Shown: positions 16,173 through 23,770, counted from the stretch's first letter. The stretch: DNA of 64,000 nt from Paenibacillus nasutitermitis (GCF_014641075.1 NZ_BMHP01000012.1:1-64000), one strand, 5' to 3'. Made by a program: numbers and translations. Notes: generated from the sequence alone by a model not told the origin.

Positions 16173-16240
16173 TTGACAATTTGTTTACCACACTGTTATA
16201 ATTATAATTTTTTGACAAACCACCTCTTTTTAGTTATAAT
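16173..16240 (+). promoter_or_regulatory. tandem sigma-A promoters of veg
   Basis: Upstream promoter: TTGACA (16173-16178), 18-base spacer, TATAAT (16197-16202). Downstream promoter: TTGACA (16212-16217), 17-base spacer, TATAAT (16235-16240). Both are perfect in both hexamers. B. subtilis veg is also known for very strong tandem vegetative promoters. Confidence 0.95.
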
Positions 16241-16267
16241 GGACAAGGAAAGAGGTGGTAGTGGACA

Positions 16268-16540
16268 ATGGCTAAGAATGCACTGATGGAGATCAAACGC
16301 AGTTTGGAAATCCATGTCGGCTCCAAAATACGTCTTCGCGCAAACGGTGGTCGACGGAAGACCATTGAAAGAACCGGAGTATTGGAAGAAATCTACCCTT
16401 CTGTATTTATTGTCAAACTTGACGAGGAGCAGCATGCGTTCAAGCGGGTCTCCTATAGCTACGCAGATATTTTAACGGAATCCGTTGAAGTGACTGTAGA
16501 TAGCGATGATGGCCAAGTTCGCATTACGTATATGCAATAA
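16268..16540 (+). CDS. veg: Veg protein
   Basis: A 90-residue SH3-like-fold protein, highly expressed in growing Bacillus and reported to stimulate biofilm formation by antagonising SinR; its biochemical role is unclear. The sequence MAKNALMEIKRSLEIHVGS followed by KIRLRANGGRRKTIERTGVL is strongly conserved. It stands as a single gene between tandem consensus promoters and a terminator at 16564-16599. AAGAGGTGG provides the ribosome site. Confidence 0.95.
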   Translation: MAKNALMEIKRSLEIHVGSKIRLRANGGRRKTIERTGVLEEIYPSVFIVKLDEEQHAFKRVSYSYADILTESVEVTVDSDDGQVRITYMQ

Positions 16541-16563
16541 AAGAATGAACAATTTGCTTATTC

Positions 16564-16599
16564 GAGTACGGAGACCCCAAAAAGTCCGTGCTCTTTTTT
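16564..16599 (+). terminator. terminator after veg
   Basis: GAGTACGGA / TCCGTGCTC stem with a 12-base loop and a TTTTTT tail, 24 bases after the veg stop. Confidence 0.9.
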
Positions 16600-16672
16600 C
16601 TGCCCTTTTTAAGAAATGGATCATGCCGCCAAAGCGCCCGGTTTATCCCAACAGAGAACAGGTTGTCCGCAT

Positions 16673-16701
16673 GCATGAAGATAAATAATTCAAGCATACT
16701 A
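16673..16701 (+). promoter_or_regulatory. sigma-G promoter of sspF
   Basis: GCATG (16673-16677), 17-base spacer, CATACTA (16695-16701), matching the forespore sigma-G pattern GNATR-N17/18-CATNHTA. Located 38 bases before the sspF start, as expected for a small acid-soluble spore protein gene. Confidence 0.75.
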
Positions 16702-16738
16702 ACGGTAACTTGCAGATTTGAAGGAGGAGTTGATTCAC

Positions 16739-17116
16739 ATGGGCCGCAAACGCCGAAGCTTCATGAGCGATCAGTTGAAAAATGAATTGGCGAAGGACCT
16801 GGGATTCTACGAAACGGTCCAGCGGGAAGGCTGGGGGGGGATCAAAGCCAAGGATGCCGGCAATATGGTTAAACGGGCCATTCAATTAGCTGAGCAGGCT
16901 GCTGCCAAGCAGCATATCCAGCAGCAGCAGCCGGCTGCTGAAGCGCACCGTCCCTCCGGGCAAACTTACATGGCGCAAGCGACACCCGATCCCTATAAGC
17001 CACAGTCGTATACCTATAGGCCGCAGCAGCCTGCAAGAGGTTCGGGCAGCTCTTACGTCCCTGGCTATATGCAGACGCCGCCGTCCGGGCAGCAGTCATT
17101 TGAGCCTCGTCCATAA
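16739..17116 (+). CDS. sspF: alpha/beta-type small acid-soluble spore protein SspF with a long Gln/Pro-rich tail
   Basis: Small acid-soluble proteins coat and protect spore DNA. The first ~58 residues are a canonical SspF core: MGRKRRSFMSDQLKNELAKD, then LGFYETVQREGWGGIKAKDAGNMVKRAIQLAEQ. B. subtilis SspF is about 61 residues, but here the frame runs on for about 65 more residues rich in Gln, Pro, Ser and Tyr (QQQQPAAEAHRPSG ... YKPQSYTYRPQQPARG ... GYMQTPPSGQQSFEPRP). ATG 16739 is chosen since the core begins there and AAGGAGGAG precedes it. It is monocistronic between a sigma-G promoter and a terminator. Confidence 0.9.
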   Translation: MGRKRRSFMSDQLKNELAKDLGFYETVQREGWGGIKAKDAGNMVKRAIQLAEQAAAKQHIQQQQPAAEAHRPSGQTYMAQATPDPYKPQSYTYRPQQPARGSGSSYVPGYMQTPPSGQQSFEPRP

Positions 17117-17158
17117 CGGTTCTGTCGTGAAAATCAAAAGGGTAGTATGCCCATGGAT

Positions 17159-17215
17159 AGCTAAGAGTCCTAAAGGACGGTGGAAACCCGTTTGAAGGAC
17201 ATCTTAGCTTTTCTT
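17159..17215 (+). terminator. terminator after sspF
   Basis: AGCTAAGAGTCCT pairs with AGGACATCTTAGCT across a ~24-base loop that holds its own smaller pairing (GGGTTTCC-like), followed by TTTTCTT. Confidence 0.8.
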
Positions 17216-17279
17216 ATGACCTTTTGTTAAAATATAAAAAAGATTCTATTCTTCTATATACAACGAACGGGTGACACTA

Positions 17280-18134
17280 ATGAAGGTTTATGAAAAAGCG
17301 CCGGCAAAAATCAATTTGCTGCTTGATGTAATGCGCAAACGCGATGATGGCTTCCATGAAGTGGAAATGATTATGACGATGGTGGATTTGGCCGACCGTC
17401 TGGAAATGGAAGAGCTTCCGCGGGACACCATCATCATATCGAGCCAGGCAGGGTACATTCCCCTGGACGAGAAGAACCTTGCCTTTCAGGCGGCAAAGCT
17501 GATCAAGGACCGTTACGATGTATCCAGAGGGGTGTATATTCATCTGGATAAGAAAATTCCGGTTGCCGCAGGGCTTGCTGGGGGCAGCAGCGACGCTGCA
17601 GCCGCGCTTCGAGGCCTGAACAGGCTCTGGGAGCTTGGAATCTCGGAGGACGAGCTGTGTACCCTGGGAGCGGAGCTTGGGTCTGACGTTCCATTCTGTG
17701 TCACCGGTGGCACGGCGATTGCGCGCGGCCGCGGCGAAAAGCTGGAACCGATCGGCAATCCGCCTCAATGCTGGGTTGTGCTCGCCAAACCGCCGATCAA
17801 TGTCTCGACAGCCGATGTATACGGCAAGTTCAGAGCTTCAGAGCTGAAGCACCACCCGTCCACCCCGGCTATGCTTTCGGCGATTGAACGCGGCTCCTTC
17901 GCCGATGTTTGCGCCAATTTGGGAAATGTTCTGGAGACGGTGACGCTGCATGCGTATCCGGAGGTCCTCCAGCTTAAGGACATCATGTACCGGCTGGGCG
18001 CTGATGGCGTCTTGATGTCGGGGAGCGGCCCTACGGTTTTTGGTCTTGTCGGCAAAGAAGCGAAGGTGTCGCGGATTTACAATGGACTGCGCGGTTTTTG
18101 TAAAGAGGTGTACGTGGTAAGAATGCTGACATGA
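17280..18134 (+). CDS. ispE: 4-diphosphocytidyl-2-C-methyl-D-erythritol kinase
   Basis: GHMP-family kinase of the MEP isoprenoid pathway, phosphorylating CDP-ME at the 2-hydroxyl; it feeds undecaprenyl and quinone synthesis. In the 284-residue protein MKVYEKAPAKINLLLDVMRKR is the family N-terminus, PVAAGLAGGSSDAAAALRGL near residues 96-115 is the GHMP ATP-binding loop, and GVLMSGSGPTVFGLV near 247-261 is motif 3. ATG 17280 fits the family start and has GGGTGA close by; a GTG three codons earlier is the alternative. Confidence 0.95.
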   Translation: MKVYEKAPAKINLLLDVMRKRDDGFHEVEMIMTMVDLADRLEMEELPRDTIIISSQAGYIPLDEKNLAFQAAKLIKDRYDVSRGVYIHLDKKIPVAAGLAGGSSDAAAALRGLNRLWELGISEDELCTLGAELGSDVPFCVTGGTAIARGRGEKLEPIGNPPQCWVVLAKPPINVSTADVYGKFRASELKHHPSTPAMLSAIERGSFADVCANLGNVLETVTLHAYPEVLQLKDIMYRLGADGVLMSGSGPTVFGLVGKEAKVSRIYNGLRGFCKEVYVVRMLT

Positions 18135-18148
18135 AGGATACGTTTTCC

Positions 18149-18199
18149 TTGATTAAATCCGTATAAAAATGATATATTATCATTATAATATTCGGATTT
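18149..18199 (+). promoter_or_regulatory. purR promoter with paired PurBoxes
   Basis: Promoter TTGATT (18149-18154), 18-base spacer, TATATT (18173-18178). AAATCCGTATAAA (18155-18167) and, on the other strand, AAATCCGAATATT (18187-18199) resemble the PurBox AWWWCCGAACWWT (the second matches 12 of 13). They are inverted and ~19 bases apart, close to the spacing known for PurR operators. This points to autoregulation of purR. Confidence 0.65.
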
Positions 18200-18217
18200 A
18201 GCTAGGGGGATGATGCT

Positions 18218-19048
18218 TTGAAGAAGTTTAAACGAAGTGCCCGGTTAGTAGAGATGACGCAGTACCTTCTTGCCCGCCCCCATACGTTAATTTCTTTAAC
18301 AGCTTTTGCCGATCGTTATCAGTCTGCCAAGTCTTCCATCAGTGAAGATCTGGCGATTATCAAAGAGGTGTTTGAGGAAGAAGGTCTAGGCGAACTTCAT
18401 ACGCTGGCCGGTGCGGCTGGCGGAGTCAAATATACACCGAAGATGGGCAAGGCAGAAGCGCTTTCCATTATAAATCATATTTGCCGCCAGCTGGAACAGC
18501 CTGAGAGAGTCCTTCCCGGCGGCTACTTATATATGACTGATATGCTTGGCTTACCCGGGCTGATGGCCGATGTAGGCCGTATGTTTGCAACCGCCTTCGC
18601 CGTCTCCGATATCGATGTCATCATGACGGTGGAGACCAAGGGAATACCGCTTGCCCATGCAACGGCTTCCTGCATGAATCTGCCCGTAGTGATTGTCAGA
18701 CGCGACAATAAGGTGACGGAAGGTTCCGCAGTGAGCATTAACTATGTATCAGGGTCCAATAAACGGATCCAGACGATGTCTCTTGCCCGCCGCGCGCTCA
18801 AGGAACAGTCGCGGGTGCTGATTATCGATGATTTCATGAAAGCAGGCGGGACCGTTCAGGGAATGATGGATTTGCTGCATGAATTCAATGCCAAAGTGGC
18901 TGGCGTTGGGGTTTTTGTGGAATCAGGAGAACTGGGGACCGAGGAGCGGCTGCTGGAGGATTATGTATCGCTCGCCAAGCTTACGGCAGTCGATATGAAA
19001 AGCAAACAGACGACAATCGTTCCGGGAAATTTTTTCGAAAACCATTAG
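18218..19048 (+). CDS. purR: purine operon repressor PurR
   Basis: Represses purine biosynthesis genes; PRPP binding relieves repression, and (p)ppGpp competes for that site. The 276-residue protein has an N-terminal winged helix (KKFKRSARLVEMTQYLLARPH, then YQSAKSSISEDLAII, about residues 2-50) and a C-terminal phosphoribosyltransferase-like domain with the PRPP loop VLIIDDFMKAGGTVQGMMDLL near residues 202-222. The start is TTG, eight bases after AGGGGGA. Neighbours are ispE and ridA, as in B. subtilis. The upstream region carries PurBox-like sites. Confidence 0.96.
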   Translation: MKKFKRSARLVEMTQYLLARPHTLISLTAFADRYQSAKSSISEDLAIIKEVFEEEGLGELHTLAGAAGGVKYTPKMGKAEALSIINHICRQLEQPERVLPGGYLYMTDMLGLPGLMADVGRMFATAFAVSDIDVIMTVETKGIPLAHATASCMNLPVVIVRRDNKVTEGSAVSINYVSGSNKRIQTMSLARRALKEQSRVLIIDDFMKAGGTVQGMMDLLHEFNAKVAGVGVFVESGELGTEERLLEDYVSLAKLTAVDMKSKQTTIVPGNFFENH

Positions 19049-19100
19049 GGACGACGGAAGAGCCGTAAGTCCCATCATTTTTAGGAGGGAAATTTCAACT

Positions 19101-19493
19101 ATGAAGCACAATCCGCGTATTATCTCATCCGACAAGGCTCCGGCAGCGATCGGACCTTATTCCCAAGCCGTTGTAATTGGCAATTTAATGTTCACTTCCG
19201 GTCAGATACCGTTGGATGCAAGCGGCCAGCTGGTGGAGGGCGGTATTGAAGAGCAGACCCACCAGGTATTCCGCAACTTGCAGGCTGTGCTTGCACAGGC
19301 AGGAGCGACGTTGTCCGATGTGGTAAAGGCGACGGTTTTTATCAAGGACATGAATCAGTTCGCACCGCTAAATGACATTTACGCATCCTATTTCGGTGAC
19401 CACAAACCCGCTCGTTCCACAGTAGAGGTCGCGAGACTGCCGAAGGATGTCCTTGTCGAAATAGAGCTGATTGTATCGATTGAAGTCGAATAA
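19101..19493 (+). CDS. ridA: RidA family reactive intermediate deaminase (YabJ)
   Basis: Hydrolyses reactive enamine/imine intermediates produced by PLP enzymes to the corresponding keto acids; B. subtilis YabJ has also been linked to PurR-dependent regulation. The 130-residue protein shows AIGPYSQAVVIGNLMFTSGQIPLD at about residues 16-39, the catalytic Arg in KPARSTVEVARLPKDVLVEIE near 102-122, and the usual trimeric chorismate-mutase-like length. AGGAGGG precedes the ATG. It follows purR by 52 bases and is probably in its operon. Confidence 0.95.
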   Translation: MKHNPRIISSDKAPAAIGPYSQAVVIGNLMFTSGQIPLDASGQLVEGGIEEQTHQVFRNLQAVLAQAGATLSDVVKATVFIKDMNQFAPLNDIYASYFGDHKPARSTVEVARLPKDVLVEIELIVSIEVE

Positions 19494-19567
19494 AAGTCGA
19501 ATGGAATCGAATTGTAGGAACTGGAAAAATTTATTTTAAAATTAGGTACTTATTTTCCAAAAACATG

Positions 19568-19593
19568 AAGGAATTTGCATTGCAATGTGGAAT
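19568..19593 (+). promoter_or_regulatory. sigma-H promoter of spoVG
   Basis: AAGGAATTT (19568-19576), a 13-base spacer, GAAT (19590-19593) within GTGGAATTA. This fits the sigma-H pattern RWAGGAWWT-N12/14-HGAAT. An AT-rich tract (19529-19558) lies just upstream, the position where AbrB binds the B. subtilis spoVG promoter. Confidence 0.7.
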
Positions 19594-19633
19594 TATACAC
19601 CAAGTCTTTGATAGGCAAAGGTGGTGAACACAA

Positions 19634-19921
19634 GTGCAAATTACTGATGTCAGACTCCGCCGTGTAAATTCTGAAGGACGTATGAAGGCAATCGCATCCA
19701 TCACTATTGACAATGAATTTGTCGTTCACGATATTCGTGTGATCGATGGTAACAATGGGATGTTTGTGGCAATGCCGAGCAAACGGACTCCGGATGGAGA
19801 ATTCCGCGATATCGCTCATCCAATTTCTTCAACTACCCGTGAGAAAATCCAAGCAGCCGTTCTTGCTGAATATGAGCGTGCCGCAACGGAGGAAGAAGAA
19901 GTGATTGAAGAAGGAGCGTAA
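19634..19921 (+). CDS. spoVG: septation / RNA-DNA-binding regulator SpoVG
   Basis: SpoVG is a small nucleic-acid-binding regulator that affects asymmetric septation, cortex formation and virulence gene expression. The 95-residue sequence MQITDVRLRRVNSEGRMKAI followed by ASITIDNEFVVHDIRVIDG and MPSKRTPDGEFRDIAHPIS is strongly conserved; the tail is glutamate-rich (ATEEEEVIEEG). The start is GTG with AAAGGTGGTGA upstream. Probable sigma-H promoter at 19568-19593. AbrB, its B. subtilis repressor, is encoded 10 kb upstream. Confidence 0.96.
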   Translation: MQITDVRLRRVNSEGRMKAIASITIDNEFVVHDIRVIDGNNGMFVAMPSKRTPDGEFRDIAHPISSTTREKIQAAVLAEYERAATEEEEVIEEGA

Positions 19922-19994
19922 TTGACGAAATTGGGGAGAGTGCGGATCAGGGTGCAGGATGCTCAAGCCCTTTTATCAACCCGGTCTGCAAGAG

Positions 19995-20027
19995 GAGAGG
20001 GAGCCTTTGGGCTCTCTTTTCTTTTTG
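19995..20027 (+). terminator. terminator after spoVG
   Basis: GAGAGGGAGCC / GGGCTCTCT stem (with a small bulge) and TTTTCTTTTT tail, about 75 bases after the spoVG stop. Confidence 0.85.
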
Positions 20028-20157
20028 CCCCGAATACGCTATATTCATTAGAGAAATTTACAAGGATGGTTATCATCTAAAAAAACAGATCATAGCAGAC
20101 AGGCAGGCATGTGCAGCTTAGAACTTTTTGTATCCATAAGCCAGGAGGGAACTTATA

Positions 20158-21561
20158 TTGAAGAAGATAATGGCCATTATACTTGCTGCGGGGCAAGGCA
20201 AGCGGATGAAATCGAAACTCTATAAAGTGCTCCACCAGGTATGCGGCAAGCCGATGGTTGGCCATGTCCTCCAGACTGTGAAAGAGTCGGATTGTCAACG
20301 CACGGTGGTTGTTGTGGGACATGGAGCGGAAGCGGTTCAGGGCTATATCGGGGATGGGGCGGAATTCGTGCTTCAGGAACAGCAGCTCGGCACCGGTCAT
20401 GCCGTCCTGCAAACCGAGCAGCTGCTTGGCTCTGAAGAGGGAACGACGGTAATCCTGTACGGGGACACGCCGCTGGTCACCTCTGACACCATCAAGGCGC
20501 TCCTGGAGCTGCACAACCGCAAAGAATCCGCGGCAACGGTGCTCACGGCTGTTGTGCCCAACCCGCAAGGGCTGGGTCGCATTATCAGGAATGAAGCGGG
20601 CGCGGTACAGCGTATCGTGGAACAGAAGGATTGTACGCCGGAGCAGGCGGCCATTCATGAAATTAATACCGGCATGTACTGCTTTGACAATCGCAAGTTG
20701 TTTGAAGCGCTGAAGCGGGTAACCAATGACAACGCGCAAGGCGAATATTATTTAACGGATGTGATGGAGATTATCCGGGAAGCCGGCGATGTTGTGGAAG
20801 CCTACTGCGCGACTGATTTCGCCGAGGGGATCGGTGTGAACGACCGGGTCGGACTGGCGGAAGCCGAGCAGCTCATGCGCGCCCGTATTGTCCGCAAGCA
20901 TCAGCTTGCAGGCGTAAGTATTATCGATGCGGCTGCTACCTATATAGAAGCGGATGTTATAATCGGCCCCGACACGGTTCTTCTCCCGGGCACCCTGCTG
21001 CGCGGACGCACGGTGATCGGCGAGGATTGCGTGATTGGACCACAGGCGGATATTACCGATACCGAAATCGCCGACAGAGTCACGGTCAAGCATTCCGTAA
21101 CATGCGAAGCGGTTATTGCTGATGAATGCTCGGTAGGTCCGTACGCTTATCTGCGTCCGGGCTCGCGCCTTGGAGTCGGCTGCAAGATCGGTGACTTCGT
21201 GGAGATCAAGAACGCCGAGCTGGGTGCGGGCAGCAAGGTGTCCCATCTGAGTTATATTGGCGACGCCATACTGGGCACAGAAGTCAATATCGGCTGCGGA
21301 GCGATTACCGCTAATTATGATGGCTATAATAAATCACTCACACAGATCGGCGACAACGCCTTTGTGGGCAGCAATGTCAATCTGATCGCCCCGGTCAAAA
21401 TAGGGAACGGCGCTTACGTGGTTGCAGGGTCTACCATTACGCACGATGTGGCGGAGGGAGACGTTGCCATTGCCCGTGAGCGTCAGGTCAACAAATCCGG
21501 TTATGCGGATAAGCTTCGCGCCAGAGCCAAAGCAAAGAAGGAAAGCTCCAAGCAGGAGTAA
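20158..21561 (+). CDS. glmU: bifunctional UDP-N-acetylglucosamine diphosphorylase / glucosamine-1-phosphate N-acetyltransferase
   Basis: Catalyses the last two steps to UDP-GlcNAc, the precursor of peptidoglycan and teichoic acids. The 467-residue protein has an N-terminal uridyltransferase domain (IILAAGQGKRMKSKLYKVLH near residues 7-26, then LGTGHAVLQ and YGDTPLV) and a C-terminal left-handed beta-helix acetyltransferase domain with hexapeptide repeats (IGPDTVLLPGTLLRG onward), ending with the active-site KIGDFVEIKNAELGAGSK and NIGCGAITANYDGYNK motifs. TTG start, nine bases after AGGAGGGA. In B. subtilis prs follows directly; here it does not. Confidence 0.97.
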   Translation: MKKIMAIILAAGQGKRMKSKLYKVLHQVCGKPMVGHVLQTVKESDCQRTVVVVGHGAEAVQGYIGDGAEFVLQEQQLGTGHAVLQTEQLLGSEEGTTVILYGDTPLVTSDTIKALLELHNRKESAATVLTAVVPNPQGLGRIIRNEAGAVQRIVEQKDCTPEQAAIHEINTGMYCFDNRKLFEALKRVTNDNAQGEYYLTDVMEIIREAGDVVEAYCATDFAEGIGVNDRVGLAEAEQLMRARIVRKHQLAGVSIIDAAATYIEADVIIGPDTVLLPGTLLRGRTVIGEDCVIGPQADITDTEIADRVTVKHSVTCEAVIADECSVGPYAYLRPGSRLGVGCKIGDFVEIKNAELGAGSKVSHLSYIGDAILGTEVNIGCGAITANYDGYNKSLTQIGDNAFVGSNVNLIAPVKIGNGAYVVAGSTITHDVAEGDVAIARERQVNKSGYADKLRARAKAKKESSKQE

Positions 21562-21618
21562 AGAGAGCGCAGTCCGCCCTGGCAGCATATAATCTGACAT
21601 ATTGAATAGGGCTGCTAT

Positions 21619-21668
21619 AAGCCGCATGCTTCGGTCATCCACGGACCTGGCATGCGGCTTGTTTAATT
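21619..21668 (+). terminator. terminator after glmU
   Basis: AAGCCGCATGC / GCATGCGGCTT, an 11-bp perfect stem around a 20-base loop, followed by GTTTAATT. The tail overlaps the sigma-B-like -35 element of the next gene. Confidence 0.85.
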
Positions 21669-21686
21669 ATCCGGGGGAGTGGGTAA
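21661..21686 (+). promoter_or_regulatory. sigma-B-like promoter of ctc
   Basis: GTTTAA (21661-21666), 14-base spacer, GGGTAA (21681-21686). The recalled sigma-B consensus is GTTTAA-N12/15-GGGTAT, so eleven of twelve bases agree. ctc of B. subtilis is the classic sigma-B promoter. Whether this organism has sigma-B cannot be told from the window. Confidence 0.55.
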
Positions 21687-21751
21687 TATGAATATACTAT
21701 GTACGACCATTTCAAATCATTCAGTACGAACAAACTCAGGAGGTTCCATTT

Positions 21752-22387
21752 ATGGCTATAACTTTCAAAGCGGAACAACGGACGTCAGGCTCACAGGGGC
21801 AATTGCGGAAGCTGCGTCATACGGGCAAAATACCCGGCGTGGTCTACGGAAAGAAGCTGGAAAATCCAATCAGTATTTCGGTTGATGAGAAGGAGCTGCT
21901 TGCGATTCTGCGTTCACATCCCAATGCACTATTGGAAGTGGACGTGCCGGGTGCCGGCAAACAGCCTGTTATGATGACAGAAGTACAACGTGATTCACTA
22001 TCCCGCAATGTGATGCATATTGATTTCCACCAGGTGAATATGAATGAGGAAATCAAGGCGCAGGTGCGGATCGACTTGGTCGGCGAAGCGCAGGGTGTGA
22101 AGGAAGGCGGTATCCTGCAGGTGCTTCTGCATGAAATCGACGTGCAATGTCTTCCGAATGCCATTCCGGACGCTATCGAAATCGATGTGTCGTCCCTGCT
22201 GGTCGGGGAGAATTTGCTCGTAAGCGATCTGAAGCTGCCCAAGAATGTTTCTACCCGCGTAGATGGTGAGCAGGTTGTGGTTGCCGTTCTGGCACCGCAG
22301 AAGGAAGAGGTTGAACCTGAAGCTGCTGAAGACGAGAGCGCTGAGGTTACGGCGAAGGCTGAGGATTCGGAGAAAGAAGCCGAATAA
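21752..22387 (+). CDS. rplY: 50S ribosomal protein L25 / general stress protein Ctc
   Basis: Ctc-type L25 protein that binds 5S rRNA in the large ribosomal subunit. Of 211 residues, the N-terminal L25 beta-barrel (FKAEQRTSGSQGQLRKLRHT and KIPGVVYGK) is followed by the TL5/Ctc C-terminal beta domain (VRIDLVGEAQGVKEGGILQVLLHEIDVQ) and a long acidic tail (EEVEPEAAEDESAEVTAKAEDSEKEAE). ATG with AGGAGG seven bases before. A sigma-B-like promoter stands ~65 bases upstream. The 5S partner gene is at the start of the window. Confidence 0.95.
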   Translation: MAITFKAEQRTSGSQGQLRKLRHTGKIPGVVYGKKLENPISISVDEKELLAILRSHPNALLEVDVPGAGKQPVMMTEVQRDSLSRNVMHIDFHQVNMNEEIKAQVRIDLVGEAQGVKEGGILQVLLHEIDVQCLPNAIPDAIEIDVSSLLVGENLLVSDLKLPKNVSTRVDGEQVVVAVLAPQKEEVEPEAAEDESAEVTAKAEDSEKEAE

Positions 22388-22454
22388 TTGGCGTGGTTGG
22401 CGAAGCGAAAGCAGAAGAAGCCCCTTTGTCACGGGGCTGAAAATATAGTATGGT

Positions 22455-22482
22455 GAAAGGGCTGCAAGCTGCAGCCCTTTTT
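22455..22482 (+). terminator. bidirectional terminator between ctc and the small minus-strand gene
   Basis: AAAGGGCTGC-AAGCT-GCAGCCCTTTTT: a nearly perfect stem flanked by A on one side and T on the other. It can end ctc on the plus strand and the 22545-22745 gene on the minus strand. Confidence 0.88.
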
Positions 22483-22544
22483 GCTGCGTATAGGGGTCCG
22501 GCAGGCTCGTAATCCGTGCCGTGATGCTGTTTACGTTTTTATTT

Positions 22545-22745
22545 TCAATACCCAGGTCGGGAAACAAAGGTAAATTGCCTTCTGTTGTAGAACACATTGT
22601 TAATCTTCACATACTGCGGGCTGCATTGCTCGACGAAGCCGATGTCGCTATGCTCGGTGCCCCAGTAGATCTGAACCGGAACATGATGCTCCGTGTGATC
22701 CAGAAAATGAGAATCATCATAAATCAGTTGACCGTTCAAATACAT
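22545..22745 (-). CDS. small protein of unknown function (66 aa)
   Basis: I do not recognise a named family. The 66-residue product begins MYLNGQLIYDDSHFLDHTEH and ends FYNRRQFTFVSRPGY; it is rich in Tyr, His and Phe, soluble, and has no membrane segment or zinc motif. Support for a real gene: a minus-strand AAGGGAG sits nine bases before the ATG, no plus-strand gene covers this 500-base gap, and a terminator follows in the right orientation. The amino-acid composition resembles a folded protein rather than a shadow frame. It has no counterpart between ctc and pth in B. subtilis that I recall. Confidence 0.7.
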   Translation of the reverse strand: MYLNGQLIYDDSHFLDHTEHHVPVQIYWGTEHSDIGFVEQCSPQYVKINNVFYNRRQFTFVSRPGY

Positions 22746-22924
22746 CCAAATCGTCTCCCTTATGTAGACTAAATTTATTCCCTGGCTATCTGCCGTCTAT
22801 ATAAATATGACAATTACCAAGGATGATTCGTTGCATCATTACAAAAAGTTTACAAAAAAATATTTTTTTCGGTTCTATTTAGGGCTAAAGCCCCCAGTTA
22901 ACAATTGTAGGAGTTGAAATCACC

Positions 22925-23485
22925 ATGAAATGGATTGTCGGGTTAGGCAACCCTGGTACGGCTTATCAGGGGACAAGGCATAATATTGGCTTTATGGCCG
23001 TCGATGCCCTGGCCAAACGATGGGGAATCAGTATGACGCAAAGTAAATGCAGGGGACTCCTCGGAGAGGGAAATGTGGGCGGAACCAAGGTGGTACTGAT
23101 CAAGCCGATGACCTATATGAATTTGTCGGGAGAAACGGTACGCGGGTTCATGGATTATTTTAAAGCCGATCTCGAGGACGCTATCATTGTCTACGATGAT
23201 CTGGATACGGAAATCGGCAAAATACGGCTTCGCTATCAAGGCAGCGCGGGCGGCCATAACGGGATCAAATCCATTATCGGACATACCGGCACCCAAATCT
23301 TTAACCGGGTCCGAATGGGGATATCCAGACCGCAGCCGGGGATGAATATTGCGGATTACGTGCTCTCTAATTTCCCTAAAGGTGAAGGTGACAAGGTTTC
23401 AGCGATGATCGAGGACACGTGCGACGCCATTGAATTTGCGCTTAAACACCCCTTTGACCAGACAATGGCCAAATTCAACCGTTAA
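22925..23485 (+). CDS. pth: peptidyl-tRNA hydrolase
   Basis: Releases tRNA from peptidyl-tRNA dropped by ribosomes; essential (SpoVC in B. subtilis). The 186-residue protein has the family signature WIVGLGNPGTAYQGTRHNIGF at residues 3-23 with catalytic His near 19, KPMTYMNLSGE near 61-71, YDDLDTEIGKIRLR with the catalytic Asp near 94, and GSAGGHNGIKSII near 107-119. ATG with GTAGGAG upstream. It lies immediately ahead of fin and mfd as in B. subtilis. Confidence 0.97.
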   Translation: MKWIVGLGNPGTAYQGTRHNIGFMAVDALAKRWGISMTQSKCRGLLGEGNVGGTKVVLIKPMTYMNLSGETVRGFMDYFKADLEDAIIVYDDLDTEIGKIRLRYQGSAGGHNGIKSIIGHTGTQIFNRVRMGISRPQPGMNIADYVLSNFPKGEGDKVSAMIEDTCDAIEFALKHPFDQTMAKFNR

Positions 23486-23539
23486 ATATTGCCCCGGGCG
23501 GGCATACTGGGGGTATAACGAACCTTCAGGAGGCATAAT

Positions 23540-23770
23540 ATGGCTGTACATTACGTTTGTCGTCACTGCAAATCGGCGATCGGCTCTATTCACAATCACC
23601 TCGTATCGGAGACGCAGCTGGGCTTCCATTTCTTGACCACTGAAGAGCGCAGCGATATAATAGCGTATAATCCAAACGGCGATATCATGGTCAAGGTAGT
23701 TTGCGACTATTGCCGTGAAGCGATTGAGAATAACCCGGAGCTTGTGCTTATGACAAGTCCCTTGCAGTAG
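23540..23770 (+). CDS. fin: anti-sigma-F factor Fin
   Basis: Fin (YabK) binds and inhibits sigma-F so that the forespore can switch to sigma-G. The 76-residue protein has two CxxC pairs, CRHC at residues 7-10 and CDYC near 56-59, giving a zinc-binding fold, separated by HNHLVSETQLGFHFLTTEER. AGGAGG precedes the ATG. Position between pth and mfd is the same as in B. subtilis. Together with gin (1291-1476) this window encodes both small zinc anti-sigma switches of the forespore. Confidence 0.95.
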   Translation: MAVHYVCRHCKSAIGSIHNHLVSETQLGFHFLTTEERSDIIAYNPNGDIMVKVVCDYCREAIENNPELVLMTSPLQ

